From assembly GCF_950023065.1 (NCBI RefSeq), contig NC_088681.1, forward strand, positions 1,054,001 to 1,118,000: a stretch of DNA of 64,000 nt, written 5' to 3'. Shown here one piece after another: positions 12,336 through 22,593 of this stretch (position 1 is the stretch's first letter; each line of letters opens with the position of its first letter). The notes below the pieces were generated by a model. It searched no databases. It had not been told where the DNA came from and saw only the letters and a program-made list of their open reading frames with translations. The stretch is from Planococcus citri. Its lineage: Eukaryota; Arthropoda; Insecta; Hemiptera; Pseudococcidae. Made by a program: the position numbers and the translations under genes.

Positions 12336-15300
12336 CCTCTACCTAACTATTCAATTTTGCTCAAGTGCAGGCTACATTAAGCGTTGGAAGGTACTTACTA
12401 TTACGTAAACAAGTATAGGTAGATATTAAGTTCTGAGCCAAACGAACATCATCATTATATAAAAACTCGATAATGTCTTTCGTTTATTAGTACCTACTAC
12501 CTACCTATCTATATCTACATTCTACAATACAACTTATTGGTACAATTTGAAAACGATCACAAGGACTGGCACAGTATACGACATACGTAAATTATAACGT
12601 AGAATATTATTACAACTTCATTTAAGCTTTTGAAATTTCTGAACGCATATTTGGCATTTAGAGAACAGGTGATTGGTGATGGGTGAAGCGAATAGTTTCC
12701 AATTGTTTTATTTATTCATCGAATCGAAATCAACCGGATCCTTATATAGCGTAATAGCATATACACGAATAACATCACGCGATCGCGATATTAGAGAATA
12801 TATCCAAGATAATACCTACGTTACGTATACTCGTATTTTCGTACGACTACGACGACCAATATTATACGTAGATACCTACACCTATCGGACACGATTCCAT
12901 ATTTTAATGAAAAAGACAACGCGAAAGCTCTTCCTGTTTGAGAAGTTGGCTGGACACGTCGAACGTGATATTGTAACTCGTAAAAGCTCGTCAAATAAAC
13001 GCGAGTATATAGTGATACAAGAGTGAATACGTTCTATGTATATGTGTATGTTGGCATTATGAAAGCTAAATTCCAATTAGAATCTGCAATTGAACTTTCA
13101 AATCAAACAGACTCGTCATATAAATGGGTACGTACACTAAACGCGAATGCGGTAGCTTACGATAGTATAATAAAACCTTAGCGGTTGGCGCGGCCAAAAT
13201 CCACTCTACTCCATTACCCAATTATAATCATAACGCGAAAACACTCCGCAACACACACACACACATCATAGTACCTTACCTACCTGTGTATATGGCACCC
13301 TATCCATCGACGTTCGACCCCCGACGCTGCTGGCGGCGGCGCCACCTCAGCAAACCCCAAACCACCGACATTGCCATCATTCAATCGCGCCAAACGTCAC
13401 ACAAATATCCGACATATCGTAATACACAATACACACATAGTCGTACATTCGTATATAAAGCTTACGTTATAGGTACATATATGTGTAGGTACCTATTTGT
13501 AGGTACACAGAATAAAGCAATTCCCAAATAATGTTTTGTTATTCCATCGTGAGTAGTGGTACACCTACCTACCTACCTACCTACCTACTATATGCGGATA
13601 AATTGAATTTCTATTCTACCAGACAAGATGTTACGTTCACGCGATTTGACGTAAATGAAAATTTATTTTTCCAACTTAATTAAATTCACGTCCACGTCCA
13701 CGTCGCATCGCCGCGTCGAACCCGCTCGGCGAGAAAACGCGGATTTAATTTCCAAAATAGCGAATACCTAGGTAAAAAAAAAAAACACAAAAAAAACATG
13801 GGTAGTACCTACATATAGTATACCCAAATAAATAAAACGCGCAGCGTGTCCCATGTCCCTGTACAGCGAATCCTACGAGTACAAGACGCGTAAAAAATTC
13901 TCCTTCGTTGAAAGGTAAAAGTTGCTCGGTGCTTGATGTTGGTCGTTGAAACTTCTAAAGTGGTATCGGGGTCAAATTATCGTTCCCTCCATTTCCAATA
14001 ATAGTGCCTGCTGCTTAATTTTCATCTCACCCTTCGGTAAAAGCGAAAACTCGTTGCACGAGCATAGTGGGTCTGGGTATTTTGCGTATGGCGAAATCGA
14101 GTCGTTTTTTCTTTTCTTCAATCTTCACTCGGCGTTGCAGGTACATATTTTTTAGTTTGGCAAAAAAATTCTCTATAATTAAGTAATTATTGTACGACAG
14201 ACAATCGTGCAATCCTTCGAAACGATCGCGTAGGTAAGTGAAAACATTTCCGATGAAAAATTTAAAATACTATTTTAGTACGTACGAGGAAAGGAACTCT
14301 CTTTTTTTCCCCTTTCGTATCAAAAATAATATTTATGTAAACGTAGGTAACTTCTCACATAACCCTTATACCTGTTTATAAGAACACGCCCCATTGAAAA
14401 TATTTTCCTTCGAGGAAAAACTTTTCAACAGCGTGAAAATTTCTTCACATCTTCTTTCATCGGCAACAAAAAAAAAAGTTTGAAACATTTTGAAAAATCG
14501 CTATTACAGAAAAACTACTCGTAAACCGCGAGGATAAAAAAATGCACACCAGACATTTTGATTCCATAAGCATTCCAGCATTCGTAAAAAGGTGCAGGTC
14601 TGCCTGTGGTTTTCGTTTATATGTACATACATATAAGAGGGATGCGTAGGTTAGCAATAGGTGCTTTTAATTAATGAATTGTTGGCGATTAAATTAAATC
14701 CACGAGTTCGAACGACTCGTTCGTGAACGAGTTTATTATAATTTATTATTGATCGAAAGTTTGCTTGACATGTACGAAGGTATTTCCCTATTCTGGATAT
14801 TTTTTGTGTTGTTGGATAACGTGTAAGCTATTTCGAGACAAGCTTTAACTTTTACGCGTTTTCAACCAGCTGATGTGAAAATTTCGCGCAGCGATTTCGC
14901 ACCGTAATGGCTCTGTGTAGAGAGAGGGGCTAGAAAAGCCCAAAAGTGTTTTTTTTTTTTTAGTGTTGTTGGAATATTTTTTCAAAAGTGGAACAGATCA
15001 AATACAGAGCCAACTTTTCGATGCAAGTTATTGATAGAACAGAACAGCTTCTGCAATTAAGAATGAAACATTCGTATATATTTATTTTTTTTATTGAAAG
15101 GAAATGAGAAATATTCTATTTTCAGCCATCCTCGAATAAAATAATAATAACCCTACCTACAAATTAATTTTTTTGTCAAAATTTGAAAAAAATAATGACA
15201 ATATTTTTACTTTTCAACTAGAGAGAAATCTAATCTCCAATGAAAGAAATACCTGCAGATTAAAAATCGAGATGAAAGAAAATAGAAAACACACCCAAAA

Positions 15301-15879
15301 ATACACTGATAGAAAATTTCAAAGACTGAACCTCAATTCTTGAATTTTGGAAAATTTTTGGAAATACGAGTACTTATGTTTAACTTCATGCAAGGTAACG
15401 AACGTGTGAAAATCATGGAAAAAGAAGGTGTTTGAGAGACAAGCACACGAAAGTACCTATCTCTTTTAGCAGCAGGTTTTTTCAAATTTCTCAGTTTTTG
15501 GGAAGATGTTTAGGTCAAAATTCATTCAAAACAAAACTTTTTCAGCTCAAAATTTCTTTATTTCCCACGAAAATTGAAAATTTTATTATGAAAGAAAAAA
15601 AAAGAGAAAGGGCAAAATTTCGGTGTTTGATTGAAAAAATGGAAAAAGCAGTAGCAGGTCTGGAAAAATGAAAAAATAAAATAGAAAGTTTGAAAACAGA
15701 AGAGAAAAAAATCGAAAATTCAAACCTTTGTCCACAAAACATTTTGAAAACCAAGACTTTTGACAAAATATGTAGGTATGTACTTAGACTTACTACATAT
15801 ATCTGATTTGATATGAAATGACTCCAGTCCAGAAATTTCAACTCGAAGGCCAGTTTTTCAAACACAATGGGAAAAAAGA
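12336..15879. other. No gene recognised; low-repeat sequence
   Basis: This looks less repetitive than its neighbours and includes C+G-richer patches (13300-13360, 13690-13740) that could be regulatory. Open frames such as 12673-13026 are low-complexity and lack recognisable domains. I searched for an upstream acj6 exon encoding the conserved N-terminal segment and did not find one. Confidence 0.45.
13564..13590. repeat. (CTAC)n microsatellite
   Basis: Six and a half uninterrupted CTAC units are visible. The same ACCTACCT word is scattered through the whole window in shorter form. Confidence 0.9.
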
Positions 15880-17085
15880 GCAAATAATCCTCAAAATTCA
15901 AATTCACTCCAGGCGCAGAACCAACTCACTTTTCTGCTCAAACCTCAATATCACACAATCCTGAACCATTATCATAAGCCGAGGGCCTCGGTCAGAGAGC
16001 ACAGTCGCCAAAAATTCCTAAACTCAAAATTTAAACTGGGAGATTATACTCGTACTTTTCAACCAAGGGAAAGAAGAACGAATGTCCATCGCCGTTTTGA
16101 GGCAATTGAAGATCAAAAAAATCTTTATTCCTGGCGCAGAACCCGTTCATTTTCTAGTCTAAATTTTTCATCAAAACTCTTCAGACATTTGTAATATTTT
16201 TCTCAATTCCTGAAAGCAGTATTGTCGTAGTGAGGTGGGGGGGGGAGGAGGAAGTGAGCGAAAAATTCACAACCTCGAAAATGTCAATTTGCAGATTTAC
16301 TTTTTTGAACAAGAGGGGGATAAGGGCGAACAGTAAGACTACTGGGGACAAAATTGGTCATTCCTGACGCAGAACCCCTTTACACCTATTCACTCGCATA
16401 CATACCACCCCAAACATCCATTTTTAAAAGAACGAACAACTTTATTCCTTTCCTATTTGTCATGAAGCAATAATTAAGGTATAAATTTTATTATTCCTGG
16501 CGCAGAATCCGCCTACCTCTCAAGTCAAATTTTCTAACCACAATCGTCAGGTTACTCGTAGACCCTGATTGAAATTGTCTTTTGAAGAGGGGGGGGGGGT
16601 AGCAGAAAATTTTCCAACTTGAAAATGATTTCTAGCAACATAATAGAAAGTTAAGGAAGAACGGATTTCATCGTTTCAGGTTTCTTTTGAAGCAGCTGTT
16701 GTCTGAGGGTCAAATTTTTCCGTCCTAGCTCAGAATCCACTTACTTCTCCTCTTAAAATTTCTCAATACAACTCTTCAGACACTCCAGAATGAAAAATTA
16801 TTATGGAGGGAAGAAGCGAAGGAAGAATTACAACTTGAAGATTATACTTGTTCCTCCAGAGGAAAGAAAAACGAACGCCTTCTTGTTCTGAGGCAATTGA
16901 GGATCAAAAATTCTTTACTCCTGGCGCAGAACCCGTTTACCTTTTTAGTCGAAGTTTCCAACGTAACTCTACAGAAATTTGTAATTTTTCCTTGATTCCT
17001 GAATACAGAACCACTGTAGGATTTGGGGTGAGAAAAGGGTTGCGGAAAATTTCCAGTCCCAAAAATTTTAACTCGGAGATTTAAG
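15880..17085. repeat. Degenerate tandem array, unit about 130-230 bp
   Basis: The landmark TTCCTGGCGCAGAACCCG, with variants, recurs at about 15913, 16131, 16360, 16493, 16724 and 16918. Around it recur AGAGGAAAGAAAAACGAACG-like words before the landmark, TTTTGAGGCAATTGA, and TAGTC...AAATTT plus AACTCTTCAGACA after it. Several units carry a G-run (for example near 16240 and 16590). It is an old array with uneven spacing. A lone unit is at 5640-5970. No protein is inferred. Confidence 0.7.
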
Positions 17086-17507
17086 GATTTTGGAGCGGCA
17101 CTTATGATTTTGATCTGGGTGTGTAACGCCGCATCCAGATTCAAAAAAAAAAAATGACGAAAGCTTCAGTTTTCTTCATTTTGCTTGACAAGACCGAAGT
17201 AGACAAGAATCAATTATTGAGCTTACTCCTCAGAGCGGTTTTCACCACAATTACAATTTTGTACAAATTTATTTCGTGTTTACAACGTCGAATCGATTTA
17301 TATACTCGAAGATGACTCTAAGTTTTCGTTTTTTTTTTTAGTTCCTTCTTCTAATCTTATACGAATTATATTTGTTTTAAATCCTAATTTTCTCATAATT
17401 CAGTATGGAACCTATTCATTTAGGTGCTAATTTATTTGTGGTATTTATGTGTATTTTATAAGGTGATATCACAGAAAGAACCAATACAAAAAATTATTTA
17501 TTTTCAG

Positions 17508-17561
17508 ACCCGGATACCTGATGACGTAATGACTTGCAACTCTTGGTCTACCAGACATAAT
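17508..17561 (+). CDS. acj6: acj6 (class IV POU factor) internal micro-exon, 18 codons
   Basis: The exon is bounded by TTATTTTCAG before 17508 and GTACGT after 17561. It is open in the frame that ends CNSWSTRHN. Drosophila Acj6, as I recall it, has CNSWSARQN immediately before GDIFAGINDG, and here the next exon begins GDIFSGLNDG. The match, the complete codon at each end (phase 0) and consensus splice sites support a real exon. The upstream part, RIPDDVMT, would correspond to the RLLEDASLL region of the fly protein. This region precedes the class IV box and is subject to alternative splicing in flies. The exon carrying the start methionine was not found in the 17.5 kb upstream and is probably outside the window. 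Confidence 0.78.
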
Positions 17562-19032
17562 GTACGTTGAATATAGAACCATTCAGTAATTCTTATTTGA
17601 GCTTCGCAGCGTTAATACCTTGTAGTAGATACATGTAGCCTATAATTGAAGTAAAAAGCTTGCCTTAGCGTTTATTATAAAAATATACCTACCTATTTAT
17701 CAACGCATGTTTTTCATCATACAGATAGGTACGTATATTCTATTCATACCACACCAAAAATTTCAAAAAACAAAAAAATACAAAAAAAACACTACGCAAT
17801 CCTCTTTTACACGAAAAAAAGAACTCTCCGCTAATCATTTTACGAGCTACGTTGAAGGAAAAAAAATCGAATTTTTTCAAAAGAGAATTTTGTTAATTAC
17901 AAATTTTAAAAATCTGTCAAACTTCCGTATAACTAAAAGCTAGTCGTACTTTAGGTTGTTTTTTTCGTATTTTTTTTTCAACTACGGCCGGATTTCTCGT
18001 ATAATTTATGCATGAAGTTGAAAAGAGGGAAGACTTTAACGGTCCCGCAGTTAAAGTCTTTTAATTCTTATTTTGAACTCCGTTGAAAAAGTATTTTTTC
18101 GAGTAGGCCGCTCAGTTTTAGGGATTAGTAATGATTTTTACTTCATAAGCTTTCCTTTTTCTACCGGCTTCTTTCCCACCTATATGACTATCATTATTTG
18201 GAAGTTCTTTTTATCTTCGGCTACAAAGAAGGAAAAAAAACGTTAAAGTTCTACTTGTTAGGGTACCGCTTGGTATTATTGAAAAGGGGCTTTTAAAATA
18301 AAAACTTTTCACTTAAGACTTTGTTATCTAAGTTGGTATATAGTGAGGAAATGCTGTACGCATGCAGTAGCTATATCTGTGTTTATAATTTAAATGTTTT
18401 TAATAGCTTTCAAGTTGGCTTCACTTTTCTTCTCTTTTTTTTTTTACTTCTTCAGCTATATGTAATTTAATTTACCTACTTTATTTACGAGCTTGAATTT
18501 TAACGATGACTTTTTTTTTGCATCGATACGGTCTCACGTTTACACTTGTTATTAAAAAGTGACACTGTTTTGATGATTTTTTTTTTTGTTTTTTCGGTTG
18601 AGCCGGAAAAGTTTGTAACTTTTTTGGAAAAATATCTTCTTACAGGAAAAAATTCGTACCTATATGTACAGTACCGAATATTTTAATCGCAACAAAATTT
18701 AGGTAAAGAAATTTTTCTTCACGTCACGTTAAATTTAAAATTGCCGTTCTGAACTACTCAAAAATTTAGTCTTCCGATCCCAAATTCGTGTTCATCGAGT
18801 AGAATAACGCAGACCTAGACTCATTAAACGATAAATTTTGCTAAATATAGCATATTTCACTTTTTTACATCAAACAATATCTTTCAACTCTTAATGATGA
18901 TTTCCGAAAATTCTGAAAAAAATAATTCTCAAAATTCTGATGAAAAAATCGGGCAACAGGTCTCGATTGCTAAAAAGGTATTCAAGTCTAGGAATCAAAA
19001 ATTGAATTCTCAAGTTGATGAAACATAATGTA

Positions 19033-19412
19033 TTTTTCATTATACATACTACGAAAATGTAGCATTTTACTCCCGTTTACACACCGCGAAAATACACTTT
19101 TTCCTATGGAAAAGAAATTCTTTTCCGTCACAGTGTGATGGAAAAGAATTTACGATATATAAGAATGTGAATTCTTTTCCATCTCTAGGGATGGAAAAGA
19201 ATTCTTTTCCATCACACTGTGACGGAAAAGAATTTAGAACATAATATAGTCAATGTAAATTCTTTTCCGTCACAGTGTGATGGAAAAGAATTTCTTTTCC
19301 ATCCCTAGGGATGGAAAGAGGAATTTTTTCAATCACAGTAGGAAAAAATTTTCGTGGTGGGTAAACGGGAGTAAATATGCTCTATTTTTTCGTAGAATTT
19401 ATAATGAAAAAT
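19033..19412. mobile_element. Palindromic MITE, 380 bp, TA-flanked
   Basis: Imperfect terminal inverted repeats of about 65 bp start TTTTTCATTATA and include TTTACTCCCGTTTAC in both arms. A TA flanks each end (19031-19032, 19413-19414). The centre is a chain of short palindromes in which TTCTTTTCC alternates with the cores CACAGTGTG and CTAGGGAT, each closed by GGAAAAGAA. The whole element can fold into one long hairpin or a series of smaller ones. It has no coding capacity. Confidence 0.75.
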
Positions 19413-19559
19413 ATCTTACAAGATAGTAGTCAAAAGTGAATGAATTCACTTTCGTCTACTGTGTTGTAATATACTATTTCGTTTTGTTTTCGAGCCAGAA
19501 AAAGTTCAATTTTCTTCATCTGCAATTTTTCAAAGAACGTTTGCCACCTTAGAACATGC

Positions 19560-20340
19560 CAAAATACATCACCAATCAAAACTTCAGGTGCTAAAGTACA
19601 TTTTTTGACTTTCGGTGAAGTTTTATTGAACCAAAAATGGAAAAAATCGAGATTTTATCAAATCAAGCTGTAAAGTTGAATTCGGTGTGTACGCTATTTT
19701 CAACCACTCGAACGATTTTAAGTAATTTCGAACATTTTTTCGCAGTTCTGGAGCCTCCTAGATGCTTGAAAATTAAAATTATCATAAATACCTACGCAAT
19801 GAAGTTGGAAAGATGAAATTTGCTTTATAGCCTAATTTTAACCAGCTGAGTCCATTGTTGGTGGTTTCTCTTTCCGTTAAGCAAGGAGCCTCCGGTCATA
19901 TCTAGGAAATTTCAAATCAAAAGTTTGACGAAAAAAATCATAAATCCAGTTTATGCCTCATTTTTGACGATCTGATCCACCTAATAATGGTTCTAAGACG
20001 TTTTGAAGTTACCGGCAACTTCTTGGAAACCCCAGTTTGAAAAAAAAATGTGAAATTTGTCAAAATGAACTTTAGCTTCTACATAAATAGGTAAATGTTT
20101 TCAAAACATGTAAGTCATCCAGGTGGATTTAAATAATTGTTATGGCACTATTTGAAAATCTTTCAATTTCCAAAATACTGCCGGACTACCGGAGGCTCCA
20201 AAATTTCGGGTAAATTTCGACTTTTCAAAATTTTTTGGAGGCACCAGATTTGGTCAAAACGTTTTGTAACCGTTTCGAGGACTTTTAGCAAGGCATTTTT
20301 TAAACATTTGAGATTTTTTAAGAGGTGAAGAAGGTGGGCT
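19560..20340. repeat. Decayed fold-back relic (TAGTC family)
   Basis: The left part has ACATCACCAATCAAAACTTC, GGTGCTAAAGTACATTTTT and GCAGTTCTGGAGCCTCC. The right part has CCGGAGGCTCC, TTTTTTGGAGGCACCAG and AAAACGTTTTGTAACCGTTT in inverted orientation. These are diverged versions of the arms of the intact copies. The ends are not definable. Confidence 0.45.
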
Positions 20341-21290
20341 AGGCAAAATTTTATACTCAAATTATTCGTTTTTCAAACATTCTAAGATTTTTTTCAAACA
20401 AGCAGATGTTAAAAGTATATAATTTTATCATTTCAATTTTTGATTTTTATTTTACATTTAAAGTTCTTGCTAATGTAATGAAATTGGATGAATAACAAAC
20501 ATTTTTCAACACAACAAATTTTTCAAAAAATATATACAAAAATTTAATGGAAAATTTGAACGACATTTGGGGAAAAATACACCAATTTTTCGAAATAAAA
20601 CGGAGTTTTAAAGTAGGTAGGTAAAATACTCGTATAAGTAAGTAAGTGATGAAAAGTCTGGAGAACAAGCTGGCTCTGACAAAGCGAGGGCAAAAGCTCT
20701 CGAAAATCAGTATTTTGAGAGGTACCTAAGTACCTATACGAGTATAAAAAAACGACTTTTTTTTGATGCGCTAGAAGTTTGATATTTTGCTTCAAAATTT
20801 TGAAATTCAATTGAAGCATACGTTTCCAAAACGCACTAAGTCCATTTTCAAAGATTCTGAGGTTGCAAGGCCATCTAGCATAAAGTTGCGGCCCAAAATG
20901 GCTGGTTTTTTGATATGTTATGCCCAAAGGTCATGGCTACAACATATAAAAAAATCAGCCAATTTGGGCCATTTCTACGTTTCCGAATTGTACTAAGTAC
21001 CATGAATTTCTTATCAATATTTTTTTGGACTTAGTGCGTTTTGGAAACGTATGCTTCAATTAATGATGTTTTTTTTTTTTTGGCAGAAGCTCTCAAAAAT
21101 CAGTATTTCGAGAGGTACATATAAAAACGGCGTTTTCTTGTGTAATGAATGAAAAAGTTTATTGTTTTGGTTTCAAAATTTTAAAATTTGAATGATGATC
21201 TAAAAGAAATTGAAACATGAAAAAGAAAAGCAAACAAGGCCAAGTGAAGCGAAAAAAAAATCTCAAAAATTCATGTTTTAAAAAGTAAAA
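20340..21290. repeat. Dispersed ~700-bp repeat interrupted by a MITE
   Basis: From about 20380, words such as GCTAATGTAATGAAATTGG, ACACCAATTTTTCGAAATAA and AGCTCTCGAAAATCAGTATT run in the same order as at 28850-29340 (GCTAATGGAATAAAATTGG, ACCAATTTTTCGAATTAA, AGCTCTTGAAAATCAATATT). The MITE at 20813-21057 splits this copy. The CTCTC...GAGAG hairpin block appears twice here, near 20695 and 21087. Confidence 0.65.
20813..21057. mobile_element. 245-bp MITE with 32-bp perfect inverted repeats
   Basis: The left end starts GAAGCATACGTTTCCAAAAC and continues ...GCACTAAGTCCA. The right end is its exact inverse over about 32 bp. AATT flanks both sides (20809-20812, 21058-21061). AATT could be the target duplication or simply part of the repeat, because it is its own inverse. 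It lies inside a dispersed repeat, which supports a real insertion. No coding capacity. Confidence 0.82.
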
Positions 21291-21670
21291 AAAGACAGTT
21301 TCTTTATGCAGGGAGGAGATTATTTTTCTGAACATTTCTTCAATTTGAACAATAGGTTTTTTATTTGGAAGAAGAAGTAAATAGCCCCAGCGAAAGGTAT
21401 GGAAATACGCCATTTTCGGTTATTAAATTTTGTAGTCTTGACGGTGATGTGATTTTTTCATATCAGTCATATAATGAAATGGAATCAAAAAAATGGTGGG
21501 AAAATGTTTATTTTGTGTATTTAAAATGAATATGAAGTAAAAAAATAACGTAAATTGGCGGTATCATTAATAAATTGAGTCCTTAAAATTTTTTTTCTAT
21601 AACCAAAGATGGCGTATTTCAATACCTTAGTGAAACGAAGCCAAAAGTTCTCAAAAATGTGTAAGTAATT

Positions 21671-22044
21671 GAAGAGTGATATTCCAAAACTCGCTTTGTC
21701 CATTTTCACAACTTTTCAGGAAAGAGGAAAAACAGTTTTCCTTTAAACGGGTAAATTGGCTTTTTAGGCGAGTTTAGCACTTTATTTGGGCGGATTTATG
21801 ATGTAGGAGTATACACTTCAACTAAATACTGCTGAAAAAAATTTCAATAAAAATGGACAGAGCGCGTTTTGGAACATTATTTTTTTTTTAAATTTTTAGT
21901 GAATTGGCTATTTAGGTGAGTTTAACACCTCATTTTGGTAGGTTGATGATGTAGGAATGTGAGTTAATACTTCATCTACCAGGTACTGCTGAAAACCCAA
22001 CTTCGATAAAAATGGACAAAGCGAGTTTTGGAATATCACTCTTC
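21671..22044. mobile_element. 374-bp MITE with 36-bp inverted repeats and duplicated right half
   Basis: The ends start GAAGAGTGATATTCCAAAAC and continue ...TCGCTTTGTCCATTTT, perfectly inverted on the right. AATT again flanks both sides (21667-21670, 22045-22048). The ends resemble those of the 20813-21057 element (GAAG, TTCCAAAAC, GTCCA), so they belong to one family. Two direct copies of the right half are present, about 21750-21877 and 21900-22034, each ending AAAATGGACA.AGCG.GTTTTGG. Confidence 0.8.
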
Positions 22045-22049
22045 AATTC

Positions 22050-22593
22050 TTTTTTTTTTTAAATCGAAAAATGGGCCCTGAATTTCGTCATCTGTAATCG
22101 AATAGGGGACATTCTTCATCGCCACAGAAATTTTTTTCTGTTTAGGGTTACTAAATGTAAAGAATTGTCTTTTATCCTCTTCAAATTTTCTGGTCAAATT
22201 ACGAAAATCATCAATGCCTGTCAAGAATATCAGAACCTGATTCGTTCTTTTGGTTTCAAATTTTTTTGTCATAATTTTCTTGATTTCCAAGAGTTTAGAC
22301 ATATAATTCGCAACATCGGGGAGAATTATCGGAGGTATCCTAACCTTTGAAGTTTCTTTTGAAGTCGACGAATTCTCTTCAGGTTCTTCCACTGCAATGG
22401 AATTGAATTTGTTTTTCGTAGAGATGTTGGGTGGAGCAACATTTGTTGGATGTTTAACAGCTCTTTTAGGTAATTGAAATTCACCATCGTTTGGAACTCG
22501 AGGTTTGGCATTTTTCAATTCCAATTCAGGTAGTAAGGCCCTCTTGTTATCAATTGATTTCTTCAATATCAGATCGGTAATATTACTAGGCAT
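22050..22593 (-). pseudogene. Jockey-like retrotransposon ORF1 (gag) fragment
   Basis: A minus-strand frame starts at an ATG ending at 22593. Its C-terminal half resembles the gag-like nucleic-acid-binding protein of jockey/X-type non-LTR elements. IPPIILPDV is followed by LTGIDDFRNLTRKFEEDK and then QKKISVAMKNVPYSITDDEI, the pattern that precedes the zinc knuckles in that family. The frame breaks off at about 22080, before any CCHC knuckle, in low-complexity sequence next to the MITE ending at 22044. No ORF2 is nearby. This is a truncated copy and is not expected to be functional. The first ~90 residues are not recognisable. Confidence 0.7.

Noticed and set aside
1..17507. Search for the first acj6 coding exon
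   Set aside because: No plus-strand stretch encoding the conserved N-terminal segment with a donor was recognised, so none is reported.
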